Origin: Deltaproteobacteria bacterium
GTDB taxonomy: Bacteria > Myxococcota_A > Polyangia > Polyangiales > Ga0077539
DNA length: 64,000 nucleotides
Direction of reading: 5' to 3'
Assembly (NCBI GenBank): GCA_016704445.1
Contig: JADJAE010000151.1
Location: forward strand, 44,775-108,774
The first letter of the stretch is position 1, and each line of letters begins with the position of its first letter. Positions 7,909-17,153 of the stretch are shown in pieces. The notes under the pieces were generated by a model. That model made no database searches and was not told where the DNA came from. It saw nothing but the letters and a program-made list of their open reading frames with translations. A program made the position numbers and the translations under genes.

Positions 7909-10341
7909 TCAGTTGGGCGAGAGGGGAAGGCGCACGGAGGGGAGGGCGTCGTCGGCGCAGGTGGCGTCGCGGCCGTTACCTGAGAGGGTAATCGAGTCGA
8001 GGGTGATGGCGGCCGATCCGTTGGTGTTGTTGAGCGTCGCGGCGCACCCGGTGTGGCGGGTGATGACGCCGCGGCGGAGGGTCGTCGCGCCGAGGGAGGC
8101 GAGGCCGATCTCGGCGGAGGGGCTTCCGTCGAGGGTGACGTCGGTGGCGGTGAAGGTGCAGCGCGGCCCGGTGTAGAAGCTGTACGAGCCGAAGACGTTG
8201 AAGGGGGTGGCGAAGGTGATCGGGTCGTAGTCAATGAGCCAACGGCGGGCGCCGCGCACGAAGAGGCCGTCGATCGCAACGGACGACGGGCCATCGAGCA
8301 CCGGGCCCAGCAGGATGCGCAACGCAGCGATGTTGGCGGCGGGCAACAGTCCGGCGCGGACGGCGTACGCCAGCAGCACCTCGGTTGGAAACCCAAAGTC
8401 CGCGGCCACGACGGCGATGCTAGGCTGCTGATCGACGCTCACCCTCCGGCCGGTCATGGCCCCGGCGACCCCGGTACCGACGCCGAAGGAGGGATACCGT
8501 TCGAGCGGTCGTGCGTTGCGCACGATGACGTCTTCCAGGGTCACGAGCGCGCGCGGGTCGACAGGCCTCCCGAGGACCATGTTGAGGTCGACGAGGCGGG
8601 TCACGCGCTCGGGGAGACCGATCGCCCCGATGCCGATCATGGAGGCCTCCTCGATGACCATGCGGCGCGCGTCGAGGCTGCCCACGACGTTTACCGCCAT
8701 GCCGATGCCGAAGAGGCTGTTGGGAAGCGGGGCGACCCGGTGGATCAGCGAGTCCCGCACGTCCACGAACCCGAACAGCGTCGAGACGATGCCGATGCCG
8801 GTGATGTCGACGAGCTGCGCGCGTCGCAGCGAGAGGTGCGCGAAGTTCTGCACGCTGATGCCGTGGCCCGCGTCGACGTCGCCCCGCATGGTGCGAAGGA
8901 AGAACTGATCGAGGTCGGCGCGGGCCGAGTCCTCGGTGACGGAGATGCCGCTGCTCGCGTTCTCGATGGAGATGCGCCGGCCGGTCAGGGTCGAGTGGGC
9001 CACGATGACGGTGCTGTTGCCGGAGCTGGTCGTGCCGACGAAGTAGCTGTCGCGCACGGACAGGTCTTCGATCTCGGCGCGAGCGTCCCGCCCGATCATC
9101 ACGGCCGTCTGCGTCGGGCCTCGGATGGACGCCTGTCGGAGCGTCAGCGTGGCGCCGTCCGTCGCCTGCACGGTCGTGGCGCGCGTCCCTCGGATCGCGA
9201 CGTTCTCGACGATCGCTGTCGCTCCAGCGTTCTCGGCGATCACGCTGATGTACGCGGTGCCCGGGAACGACGACCGCCGTAGGGTGAGGGTGCCCCCTCC
9301 GCCAGCGATCCCATGGTGCCCCATCGAGGCCGGGTCGAGGTCACTGAACAACGAATCCACGGCCTCGACGGTTGCCCCGTGGTTGACCTCGATGGCGTTG
9401 TACCGAGTCCCCGAGAAGATGCATGCTCGGATCGTCGCCACCGCGCCGTGCTCGGCGAAGACGCCATGCGAGCCCCCCGCGAGATTGACGCCGCGGAGGT
9501 CGAGGCGAATCGCCGGTCCGTCCAGGTTGAACAGCCGCACGCCGTTGGTGCCGGTGAGCTGCACGTTGGCCGCGCACCCGCCGAGGATGTGCATCGGGTG
9601 GCGCACCGTGAAGCCCACCGGGTAGTACCCCGGGTACAGCAGGAACCACTCCGCCTCGGGCTCCGCCGCGACCGCCTGGTTGAGGTCGGGGTACGGCGCG
9701 CGCATCGACCCGTCGGGCGTGAGCGTGGCCATCTGTCGCACGTACACCACGCGCTGCCCCGCGGCCTCCGGCGGAACCTCCGGGAACCCACCGGGGGGAC
9801 AGCGCGACTCGTCCGTCGGGGTGCAGGTCCCGTCCGGGAGCGGTCCGCTGTAGCGCGGGCAGTCGTCTCTCAGCGTCGGTCGGCAGTGCCCTTCGGGCGC
9901 GTTGGTCCATCCGGTCGGGCAGACCCACGGCGTCGACCACCCGCCTCCGATGCCGCCATCGGGCAGTCGGTAGAAGCGCGTTCCCTCCACCCCATCGGGG
10001 TCGCGCACCGTCGCCGGGCTCGTCGGGTCGTTGCCCTCGCACGCCCCCTCCGCGGCGCCGCCATCGGGCGCGCAGAGCAGCACCGCCGGGCCGCAGCCGC
10101 CGTGCTCGGACGCCACCCACCCTTCGGGGCAGGGGAAGCGCGTCGACACGTCCGCCGCGTCCGCCGCCGCATCGCTCCCCGCGTCGCTCGCGCCCCACGG
10201 AACATCCACCCGCCCCGTCACCGTCGCGTCGCTCGGCGCCACGGCCGCGCCCTGGCCACAGCCCGTCAGGCTCGTGCCCCATATCAACATCATCGCGGCG
10301 AGCCACCCCGCCGCGCGCCCCTGTCCCCCCCGCTGCCCCAT
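7909..10341 (-). CDS. Large parallel beta-helix lipoprotein
   Basis: I place the start at 10341 because MGQRGGQGRAAGWLAAMM leads into LIWGTSLTGCGQG, a lipoprotein signal with lipobox LTGC. An earlier in-frame start at 10476 would add an Arg-rich stretch with no signal. Residues about 30-240 are Cys/Pro-rich and carry PEGW- and PTGW-type motifs. From about residue 245 the sequence becomes a right-handed beta-helix with repeats such as GVNLAGGSHGVFAEHGAVAT. The mature protein is about 790 residues and probably on the cell surface. It is the first gene of a two-gene unit with the neighbouring shorter beta-helix lipoprotein. Confidence 0.83.
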   Translation of the reverse strand: MGQRGGQGRAAGWLAAMMLIWGTSLTGCGQGAAVAPSDATVTGRVDVPWGASDAGSDAAADAADVSTRFPCPEGWVASEHGGCGPAVLLCAPDGGAAEGACEGNDPTSPATVRDPDGVEGTRFYRLPDGGIGGGWSTPWVCPTGWTNAPEGHCRPTLRDDCPRYSGPLPDGTCTPTDESRCPPGGFPEVPPEAAGQRVVYVRQMATLTPDGSMRAPYPDLNQAVAAEPEAEWFLLYPGYYPVGFTVRHPMHILGGCAANVQLTGTNGVRLFNLDGPAIRLDLRGVNLAGGSHGVFAEHGAVATIRACIFSGTRYNAIEVNHGATVEAVDSLFSDLDPASMGHHGIAGGGGTLTLRRSSFPGTAYISVIAENAGATAIVENVAIRGTRATTVQATDGATLTLRQASIRGPTQTAVMIGRDARAEIEDLSVRDSYFVGTTSSGNSTVIVAHSTLTGRRISIENASSGISVTEDSARADLDQFFLRTMRGDVDAGHGISVQNFAHLSLRRAQLVDITGIGIVSTLFGFVDVRDSLIHRVAPLPNSLFGIGMAVNVVGSLDARRMVIEEASMIGIGAIGLPERVTRLVDLNMVLGRPVDPRALVTLEDVIVRNARPLERYPSFGVGTGVAGAMTGRRVSVDQQPSIAVVAADFGFPTEVLLAYAVRAGLLPAANIAALRILLGPVLDGPSSVAIDGLFVRGARRWLIDYDPITFATPFNVFGSYSFYTGPRCTFTATDVTLDGSPSAEIGLASLGATTLRRGVITRHTGCAATLNNTNGSAAITLDSITLSGNGRDATCADDALPSVRLPLSPN

Positions 10342-10418
10342 CACGTCTCCGGCTATGACCTCAGCGGCGGACGCTAACAGGGCACGAGCGACGCCAGCAA
10401 TCGCGCCGTACCGTAGTC

Positions 10419-11226
10419 TCAGCCGCCGACGAAGACGCCTTCGACGGTGTTCGCCGTCACGACCCGGGTGAGCCATCGGCGCAGCGTCGAGAGGTCACGA
10501 CACGCTGCGATGCGTCGCGCCTGTCCATCGTCGAGCTGCCACCCGCGCGCTTCGATGGTCGCCACGAGCGCAGCGCGAAGCGCGACCAGAGGCCCTCTTC
10601 GCGCGCCCCTCTTCGCGGCCCTCTTCACGACCCTCTTCGCGTACCGCATCGAGGCTCCCGTAGCCCTTCGAGGCCAGCAGGTTGCGCAGCGTCACCTCGT
10701 GCGCCGCGTCGCGGTCGTACAGCGCTCGCACCGGCACCGACAGCTCCAGCACCCCGGGCGCGGCGAGCGTCCCCTCGTCGCCCACGGTGCGCATGGCCGC
10801 CCCGGCTTCGTGGATCTCCACCCGCCGCGGACCCACCAGCCGCACCACCCACACCCAGCGCGTACCGGCCGCGAGGAGCTCGGCGATCTTCGTCTTCAGC
10901 TCGGCCTCGTCCTGGCCTCGCCCCGCGTACTCCACCGCGAGCGGCGCCTGGGTCGCCCAGGTCCCTTCGCCGCCCTCGAAGTTCACCGTCACATCGGGCG
11001 CCCGCAGCGTGTCGGGCCCCAGCGCGAGGCCCGTGTCGACGCCCGCGCTGCGCACCGCGGGATCGCTGTCGAGCACCGCGAAGCCCAGGCCGTTGGGGCC
11101 GCTTCCGTCGCGCCCCGTCGGCGCGCAGAAGATCGGGTGACCCTGCGAGAGCTCGTAGGGGTCGCCCGAACGAAGCTGCCCGGGTCGAAAGGGACCGCGC
11201 TGGTACTTGCGATGACCGTCGCTCAT
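10419..11226 (-). CDS. Uma2-family (DUF820) PD-(D/E)XK protein, frameshifted near the C-terminus
   Basis: The product starts MSDGHRKYQRG and contains the Uma2/DUF820 core: TLRAPDVTV, then PLAVEYAGRGQDEAELKTKIAE and GTRWVWVVRLVGPRRVEIH. The Asp and the Glu-x-Lys-like region belong to a PD-(D/E)XK nuclease fold. A short (EEGR)n tract follows. Near 10600 the frame breaks: an extra GC in a GC run and an extra CT shift it by four bases in total. The true end, in the next frame, reads LVALRAALVATIEARGW and stops at 10419. Uma2 proteins are abundant in cyanobacteria and myxobacteria with no settled role. Confidence 0.78.
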
Positions 11227-11347
11227 CGCCTCGACGCTACCACCGCGCCCCATCGCTCGCTCATCGCCGCGGCGGTGCCACGGATCCCGGAGCTTCCACG
11301 GAGACGATTGACGCCGTCGCCGTGCGGCGGCTTAGCTACGCCGCACG

Positions 11348-12493
11348 ATGAGCGACGGGAGCGCGGCGGTGGTGTTGGTTCCGGCGGCGCTGGTGGACGA
11401 GCTGTACGGGGCGTCGCTCGCGCCGCAGCGATGGCCCTCGGTGCTGGCCGCGGTCGCCGGCTTCGTCGGCGGCGAGCGGTGTCGCGCGGTGGCGGCGCTG
11501 AGCTTCATGGAAGGCCCTGCGCCGGGGCGCGGGTGGCTGCTCGCCGGGGTCGAGGGGGCGTCCGAGCGCGCGTACGACTTCCTCGAGGCGACGGCGTGGC
11601 ACCCGCTCTTCGTTCGGGCGGGCGCGCTGCCCGAAGGGTACGTCGGTCCGAGCGAGGAGTTCGCGTCGGCGGACGAGCTGGCGCGCACCACGCTGGCGAG
11701 GGAGTTCCTGAGCGAGGAGGGATCGATTCGCGGACAGAGCGCGGTGCTGCACGCGTCGGACGAGCTGCTGGCGGCGGTGCATGTGCTGCGGCCTCGGCAG
11801 GGCGCGGCGTGGCCCGAGGATGCGGCGTCGCGGCTGAGGGCGCTGCTCCCGCACCTGCGACGTAGCATCGAGGTGTACTCGCGGCTTCGGAGGGCGAGGG
11901 CGCAGTCGGAGATCGACCGCGCGCTGCTCGATCGCATCGACGTGGCGGCCTTCGTGATCGATGGCCTCGGGAGGCTGTCGCGGGCGAACGCGGCGGGCGC
12001 GGCGATGCTCGACCGCGGCGACGGCCTGGAGCGCGTGGGAGACAGGCTGCGGTGCGTGGCGGCGACGGCGGACGGGGCGCTGCAGCGGGCGCTGACGGAG
12101 GCGGCGCGGCGGGGCGCGGCGCGCGGCGGATCGGACGTGGTGGTGGTCCCGCGGCGCTCGGGGGGGAGGCCGCTGATGGCCTTCGTGACGGGGCTGCCCG
12201 CGGGGGGAGCGGCGGTGCTGGCGAGGGATCCGGAGCGCCATGGGCCGCACGTGGAGGAGCTGCTGCAGCGGCTCTTCGAGCTGACGCCGACGGAGGCGAG
12301 GGTGGCCGTGCGGGTGGCCTCGGGGGAGAGGCCGTCGGAGGTCGGGGCGGTGCTGGGGATGGCCGTGGCGACGGTGCGAACGCACCTGAAGAAGGTCTTC
12401 GACAAGACGTCGACGACGGGGCAGGCGCAGGTGGTGAGGCTGGTGATGGGGGAGGTTCCGCCGATGGGGGAGGGGGAGGCGGGCGGGGAGTAG
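11348..12493 (+). CDS. LuxR-type helix-turn-helix transcriptional regulator
   Basis: The C-terminal block at residues about 312-367, LTPTEARVAVRVASGERPSE followed by a VRTHLKKVFDKT recognition helix, is a clear LuxR/GerE DNA-binding domain. The first 300 residues have no response-regulator receiver Asp. They contain a PAS-like middle (LDRIDVAAFVIDGLGRLSRA), as in other myxobacterial LuxR regulators of about 380 residues. The gene is divergent from the Uma2-family gene, 121 bp away, so it may control that promoter. Two GTG-rich PMGEGEAGGE residues end the protein, and the next gene converges from the other strand. Confidence 0.9.
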   Translation: MSDGSAAVVLVPAALVDELYGASLAPQRWPSVLAAVAGFVGGERCRAVAALSFMEGPAPGRGWLLAGVEGASERAYDFLEATAWHPLFVRAGALPEGYVGPSEEFASADELARTTLAREFLSEEGSIRGQSAVLHASDELLAAVHVLRPRQGAAWPEDAASRLRALLPHLRRSIEVYSRLRRARAQSEIDRALLDRIDVAAFVIDGLGRLSRANAAGAAMLDRGDGLERVGDRLRCVAATADGALQRALTEAARRGAARGGSDVVVVPRRSGGRPLMAFVTGLPAGGAAVLARDPERHGPHVEELLQRLFELTPTEARVAVRVASGERPSEVGAVLGMAVATVRTHLKKVFDKTSTTGQAQVVRLVMGEVPPMGEGEAGGE

Positions 12494-12504
12494 GGCGGGG
12501 GGGC

Positions 12505-13366
12505 TCAGGGCTCGGCGAAGACCTCGTCGATGCGGGTGGCGGTGAGGGCGCGGTCGAACCAGCGCTCGATCTGGGCCGGGTCGGTGCACGCGGCGATGCG
12601 CGCGTCGTCGGCGGGGGTCGTCACGATGCTTCGCTTTCGCAGCGCCAGGAGGAGCATGCGGCCGCCTCCGTGGTCGGATGTCGGACACCCATCGTTCGAG
12701 GGCAGGGTTTCTAGGCAACTGGCTGATGTCGATCATCGCGATGCTCCTCACCTTTTCAACGACCGCCGGATGCAGGACGGTCAGGATGCTCCACTGAATT
12801 CTCTGTCGCAACTGCGCGTCCGCGATGGCCTCGGTGCGTGCGATGGCGCGGCGCGCGAGGTCGACCGCGCCAGGGCCGTGACGATGGTTCGTCACCCAGG
12901 CAGCGAAGACCGCGAGCTCGGGTGGACCGTTCGTGAGCACGGCGTCGGCCTCCCGTGGACCGAGTCGCAGCACGGTGGGCGTGACGCCCCAGCGGGTGTC
13001 GCCGCTGCGGTGACTGGCGACGTGGAGCGACCAGCGGGCGACCTCGCGGATGCGTGATGACGACCAGTTCGCCATGCGGTCCATGCTGGATTGGCCATCG
13101 CCGCCATCGCGAGGAACCATCGGCGCGCCTTGGACTCATCGGGCTGGCGCTGCACCTCGACGAGCACCCAGTGCCCGGAGATGGGATCGTCGTAGGACGA
13201 GGTCGGGGGTGACCTCGATGGGGTAGGCGGCGCGGAGGGCGGAGTCCTCGACGGCGAGCGTGGAGGAGCAGGGGGCGTGGCCGGTGAGGGCGAGCAGGGT
13301 GCTCAGCCGCGAGGGGTCGTCGCGCAGCCAGAGGAGGACGGACTCGTGGGCGTTGGAGGGCGTCAC
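12505..13366 (-). CDS. PD-(D/E)XK-type protein of the Rpn/DUF4351-like kind, several frameshifts
   Basis: Pieces in order on the minus strand make one protein. The start at 13366 reads MTPSNAHESVLLWLRDDPSR and TPDLVL. A second frame reads GHWVLVEVQRQPDESKARRW. A third covers GVTPTVLRLGPREADAVL and AVEKVRSIAMIDISQLPRNP-like sequence. The end reads MLLLALRKRSIV and AAC-TDPAQIERWF, stopping at 12505. The Asp in TPDLVL and the Glu-Val-Gln in VLVEVQ fit a PD-(D/E)XK nuclease core of the recombination-promoting nuclease type. The terminal helix pattern (RIAACTD..QIERW) resembles the end of the Uma2 protein upstream. At least three indels are needed, so it may be a pseudogene. Confidence 0.6.
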
Positions 13367-13427
13367 GCCGCGATGGAGAGCAGGCGGCGGGCCGTGCGAA
13401 ATGGGCTGGAAAGATAGGGGACGAGGG

Positions 13428-13457
13428 GTGGCGGCGGGTGGCGGCGGGTGGCGGCGG
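13428..13457 (+). repeat. GGTGGCGGCG decamer repeat, first copy
   Basis: Three perfect tandem copies of the 10-mer GGTGGCGGCG, followed by a degenerate fourth. The same decamer array occurs at 14488-14530, so direct copies flank the nuclease-like gene at 13520-14404. Confidence 0.8.
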
Positions 13458-13519
13458 AGGTGGCTACGCGTCGCCGGAGCGCGGAGGTCGAGGTGGCGCA
13501 GCTTCGAGCGCGCGGACGC

Positions 13520-14404
13520 CTACCGGGCTCGCGCGTTGCGGCGTCGGGTGACCTGCTCCCGAACGCCATCGGGGAGCGTGGCGACGTACGCGTCCGAGAG
13601 GCCGACGAGCACGGTGTCGGGCAGGGCGAGCACGGCATCGGCGTCGCTCAGCCCGGCGAGCCGGTCTTCCGGACGGAGCCCGGCGAGCCGGTCTTCTGGA
13701 CGGAGCCCGGCGAGCCGGTCTTCTGGACGGAGCCCCGCGAGCCGCTGCTCCAGCGGCAGCGAATCGAGAAACTCCCTCGCCATCACCTCGATGTCCTCCA
13801 GGTTCGTCTGGTCCATCCGCGCCTCCTTCAGGGATCCATATCGAGCGTACCACCACGACCAGGCGGCGGTGGAGGCGTGCGGCGCTGCGGCGAAGAGCGC
13901 GACGTAGTCCTCCCGGTCTCGCGTCGTGAGCACCGCGAGGTCGACCAGCAGCATGGCGAAGGTCAGCCCCTCCAGGCGCGCGTACCCCGCGTCGAGCGCT
14001 CGCTCGCGCAGACCGATGCGGACGATGTCGCGGTCGAGCGCAGCGTTGCGTGCCGCGACGATCAGCACCAGCGCGAGCGACGACTCGTCGACGAGCTCGC
14101 TCTCCTCGGCGCTGAAGTACTGATGCCCGTATCCGACGAGCCGGTGCAGGTCGCCGTCGCGGTAGCCCCGCGTCGCGCTCTTGAACTCCGCGATGGTGGC
14201 CGCGGGGAGCATCGGCCAGAGGGCGACGAGGGTCTCTCCGTGGTCACTGCGTGCGGTGGCGTCCGCGCGTCGGAGGAGCAGCCAGTCCATGTGCTGCAGC
14301 GCGCGGGTCACGGGCACTTCGGCGAGCACCTCGAAGCCGCGCGGGGCCTTCTCCGCGAGGAGCAGGCCGAGGAAGTAGTGCCACGCCGTCCGACGCTCAC
14401 CCAT
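13520..14404 (-). CDS. PD-(D/E)XK-type protein with RLAGLRPED repeats
   Basis: The start at 14404 (MGERRTAWHYFLGLLLAEKA) is preferred over an upstream ATG at 14458 because relatives begin near the WHYFL block. The region PAATIAEFKSATRGYRDGDL at residues about 67-86 carries the Glu-x-Lys pair of a PD-(D/E)XK fold, and VLIVAARN is a likely core strand. Near residue 230 comes a tandem 9-residue repeat, RLAGLRPED, three times, then a degenerate copy, as in Rpn-type proteins of myxobacteria. Length is 294 residues. It is the third nuclease-like gene in 4 kb. Function is unknown; both ends of the gene are flanked by the GGTGGCGGCG array. Confidence 0.7.
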   Translation of the reverse strand: MGERRTAWHYFLGLLLAEKAPRGFEVLAEVPVTRALQHMDWLLLRRADATARSDHGETLVALWPMLPAATIAEFKSATRGYRDGDLHRLVGYGHQYFSAEESELVDESSLALVLIVAARNAALDRDIVRIGLRERALDAGYARLEGLTFAMLLVDLAVLTTRDREDYVALFAAAPHASTAAWSWWYARYGSLKEARMDQTNLEDIEVMAREFLDSLPLEQRLAGLRPEDRLAGLRPEDRLAGLRPEDRLAGLSDADAVLALPDTVLVGLSDAYVATLPDGVREQVTRRRNARAR

Positions 14405-14487
14405 CGCCGCACCACGGCCTGATCGATGTGCCCATCGTGTAGAGCCAAGGCAGGGCATGTGCCGTGCGGAAGTGCCCAGAAACAGAG

Positions 14488-14530
14488 CGGGCGGCGGGTG
14501 GCGGCGGGTGGCGGCGGGTGGCGGCGGGTC
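14488..14530 (+). repeat. GGTGGCGGCG decamer repeat, second copy
   Basis: Four near-perfect copies of the same decamer as at 13428-13457, in the same orientation. The array overlaps the last two bases of the stop codon of the next gene. Confidence 0.8.
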
Positions 14531-15551
14531 ATCCGCGGCGGACGTCTACCTTGCGGTCGGCGCCGGGCACCTCCGCGGCTTCATTGTCCGCAGTGGTCGA
14601 CGCGACTCCTGGTGCCTGGGTCGTCGCCTCGCTCGCGACGTCCACGCGGATCCCCGTCGGGGCCGCCGTTGGATCCGGGCCTGCCCGCAGGACCCGGAGA
14701 ATGACCGGCTGGTCCCAGCTGCCGACCATTTCCCAGTGGCCGTGGCCGCCGCGATAGCCCTCTTCGCCGGGCACCCAGACGACGTTGCCCGACGCAGCGA
14801 CGCGCGAACCCACCGGTACGCACAGGTCCAGTCGGGGGGACTCGATCACGACGTGCTCGGCGCGGACGGAGATCGGGGACCCCGATCCGTCGGAGAGAAG
14901 GAAATCGCCTCCGATCGAGGGCCTCATCCGGGGTGCTGATCCGTCGTATTGGAGGGCGGGGTCGTCACGGAGCGTGCCAGTTGCCTCGAAGCCCTGGATG
15001 GCCAGGACCGGATCCGCTCCTTCCCGGGACACGGTCTCGACGGGCGTGGTCTCGCCGACGAGGATGGCGGGACCCTCCGTGACGGCGGCGACGGAGGTGA
15101 ACCTCGATGAGGCGCGGATGGCCCGTTCGCTCATCACGACCGCGGCGTAGGCCCGGTAGGAGAGGCCGCCGACACGCGCGGAGAACAGTGACCACAGAAC
15201 CGTGTTGAGGACCAAGGTGGCCAGGATCCAGACCTGGGCAAGCACCACGTGCAAGGTGCGATATCCATCAGGAATCAGCGTCAGCGGCAAGAAGAGAAGG
15301 AAGCCCAGCACCACGAGGGAGCCGAGCTTGATAAGGTGACCCGCGCCGTCGAGCCAGCGGTCATCGACGTAGATGTTCGTGAAGGCGGTCGTGGCATTGG
15401 CGATTACGAAGTGCCTCCACGGGCGCCGGTGGAGTTGCTGTGGGACGCCGTCGATCGCCCCGGTTTCGTCGGGGAGGTACTCGCAGTTGCAACGATCGCA
15501 CGCCCCGGGCGCGATGCCCGATTCGCCGCAGCCGGAGCAACGGTAGTTCAT
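14529..15551 (-). CDS. Zinc-ribbon membrane protein, function unknown
   Basis: The start at 15551 gives MNYRCSGCGESGIAPGACD and then CNCEYLPDE. The four to five Cys form a zinc ribbon in the first 30 residues. Two membrane helices follow (GHLIKLGSLVVLGFLLFLPL, and VVLAQVWILATLVLNTVLWS), so the ribbon and the C-terminal domain face the same side. Residues from about 145 form a beta-rich soluble domain with EGPAILVGETTPVE and a later SGSPISVRAEHVVIE. That segment recalls GIDE/BAM-type domains that follow a TM pair in bacterial envelope proteins, but the match is weak. The gene borders an AT-richer island. Confidence 0.7.
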   Translation of the reverse strand: MNYRCSGCGESGIAPGACDRCNCEYLPDETGAIDGVPQQLHRRPWRHFVIANATTAFTNIYVDDRWLDGAGHLIKLGSLVVLGFLLFLPLTLIPDGYRTLHVVLAQVWILATLVLNTVLWSLFSARVGGLSYRAYAAVVMSERAIRASSRFTSVAAVTEGPAILVGETTPVETVSREGADPVLAIQGFEATGTLRDDPALQYDGSAPRMRPSIGGDFLLSDGSGSPISVRAEHVVIESPRLDLCVPVGSRVAASGNVVWVPGEEGYRGGHGHWEMVGSWDQPVILRVLRAGPDPTAAPTGIRVDVASEATTQAPGVASTTADNEAAEVPGADRKVDVRRG

Positions 15552-15691
15552 CAACGACCGATCTCTTGACCAGATATAACGACTGAGAGGTAGCCGCTCC
15601 AATCGCGGTAACATGGCGCGGTTCTCACTAAATGTGTCGTTCGCTTGAAGCTGGGTTTGATGACAAGGTCGCGCAGCTACGGGTGAGCCTG

Positions 15692-16109
15692 TCAGGTTGC
15701 CCGAATGACAGTCTCATACGGTGAAGTGACTTCAACACATAGGGTAGTGCTGGGTTCCACCGAGATGGCAGTATTAGCGCCTGCGAACGCAGCTGCAGCG
15801 ATCTCCAACCCTTCCCTGACACCCGCCACACTGGCACTGGGCATACCCTCATCTGCCGAACACGTCGCCATGCATGCTGGAACATCATAATTTCATGCCC
15901 TAGGCATCTGTGCAACCAATGGGGCAGGAGCAAGTCGTCGCCGCCTGCGCGATAGGCGGATAGTGAATCGTGATGCGCGTGGCAGGCGCGGTCGTCGTGG
16001 CGTGGAGAGTCGACGCGTTCCTCGGAGTCGCGCGGTGGTCGATGTGCACCGGAAGCCTGAATGCGAACAGGAACGATGAACATCGAGGGACGAGGAGATT
16101 GGTTTTCAT
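15692..16109 (-). pseudogene. Degenerate paralogue of the small secreted Cys-rich protein at 16393
   Basis: The N-terminus at 16109 reads MKTNLLVPRCSSFLFAFRLP and closely matches the plus-strand neighbour (MKTNLLVPSMFIAFLFAFGI), so the two are divergent duplicates. The first frame ends at a TAG near 15900 after TTCSCPIGCTDA. A second frame then runs from about 15892 with CMATCSADEGMPSASVAGVR and stops at 15692. Two changes are needed to join them, so I call it a pseudogene. The intact form would be about 135 residues with a signal peptide and several Cys. Confidence 0.5.
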
Positions 16110-16450
16110 CTGGTGATTCCCGCGGGTGGTGTTGGTTGGCGGCCGGGGCCCGCCCGTCATTGGAAGTAGGCCGTCGGGTTGCATTGTGCAAGTCACCCAT
16201 TTGGGGTAGGCCGCTGCGGATGCTGGGAGCGATCGACGAGCGTCGCAGGTGCCCGCCGCCACGCTCGCAAGGGAGGCCACACGTGACACGCCTCAAAATG
16301 GGGTGACTTGTACACAACGCAACCTGACGGCCTACTTCCAATGGCGGGCGGGCCCCGGCCACCAAACCCCAACACCACCCCGGAATCACCAGATGAAAAC
16401 CAATCTCCTCGTCCCCTCGATGTTCATCGCGTTCCTCTTCGCATTCGGAA
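16060..16450. repeat. Large inverted duplication spanning two divergent gene starts
   Basis: The left arm (about 16060-16214) and right arm (about 16296-16450) are inverted copies. Shared blocks include GAGATTGGTTTTCATCTGGT and its complement, and GAAGTAGGCCGTCGGGTTGC and its near complement. The arms contain the starts of the two divergent Cys-rich genes, and the 80-bp centre may hold a shared promoter. The structure could fold into a very long hairpin. Confidence 0.75.
16236..16312 (+). repeat. 75-bp dispersed repeat, copy 1
   Basis: This copy runs from GTCGCAGGTGCCCGCCGCCA through GGAGGCCACACGTGACACGC to GGGGTGACTTG. It matches 16966-17043 closely and lies in the centre and right arm of the inverted duplication. 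Confidence 0.7.
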
Positions 16451-16770
16451 TTTCGGTGCACATTGACCGCCGCGCGACTCCGACTGATGCCAGGGTTGGT
16501 CAGTCAACTACGACACTCCATTCCCAGGTCGGTCACTTGGGGGCGGTAGCTCTAGTACAGTTCCCACGCGCCGCACACGCACAGGGTCGTTCATGCTGGG
16601 GAATTCGTGATGACTGCACGAGCGCCTGTTCTAGGCAGTATATGGCATGTCGAGATCGTTGCGGAGTGGATGACCAGAATTCAATGGGCCCGTGTTGGAC
16701 TGCTTGCCACAACGCATCAGACGCATGCGTCAATCGCTGTCCGCCTTGTAATATCAGCGGAGCGCGGTAG
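16393..16770 (+). CDS. Small secreted cysteine-rich protein
   Basis: The 125-residue product starts MKTNLLVPSMFIAFLFAFGI, a plausible signal peptide with possible cleavage near AAHAQG. The mature part has ten Cys in under 55 residues: CWGIRDDCTSACSRQYMACR, then C-G-V, C-W-T-A-C, C-V-N-R-C-P-P-C. Pairs spaced by three residues (CxxxC) suggest disulfides and export. It has a damaged mirror-image paralogue on the other strand, with a duplicated promoter between. No family is recognised. A role as an extracellular or periplasmic peptide is inferred from the signal and the Cys pattern only. Confidence 0.7.
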   Translation: MKTNLLVPSMFIAFLFAFGISVHIDRRATPTDARVGQSTTTLHSQVGHLGAVALVQFPRAAHAQGRSCWGIRDDCTSACSRQYMACRDRCGVDDQNSMGPCWTACHNASDACVNRCPPCNISGAR

Positions 16771-16965
16771 GGGACTGCCGCAAATATGGGGATAAGTCCT
16801 CCAACGCGGGATGGCTCGGATCTGGTTCAACTTCTGACACCTCGGCCGTTGGGGATCATCACGCCGCGAGCGTGATCGCGACGTCGTTCACGGCCAGTAG
16901 TCGTGAGAGTGCGGGGCTCCTTCGGTCGCTGAGCGCGAGCGCCCACAAGTGGAGGACATGCTCGG

Positions 16966-17043
16966 GTCGCAGGTGCCCGCGGCCACCATGCTCGCCGGGG
17001 AGGCCACACGTAACACGCCCCAAATGGGTGACTTGCAAACGCC
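16966..17043 (+). repeat. 75-bp dispersed repeat, copy 2
   Basis: It contains GTCGCAGGTGCCCGCGGCCA, GGAGGCCACACGTAACACGC and AAATGGGTGACTTGC, nearly identical to copy 1. Both copies sit just upstream of genes for signal-peptide proteins, so the repeat may be a shared leader or a small mobile element. The rest of 16771-17153 shows no gene I can support. Confidence 0.7.
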
Positions 17044-17153
17044 GAATCTCGACGCCTGCTCAAGCACTCGATGCTTGCTGGCGGTCACGCGAGAAGAGAG
17101 TGGCGCTGGTCGAGAAATTCCGGCGCACAGGTAATCACAGTAAGTGGAATCCA

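Noticed and set aside
15705..15890. 61-codon plus-strand ORF
   Set aside because: It is opposite the better-supported frame of the damaged Cys-rich gene.
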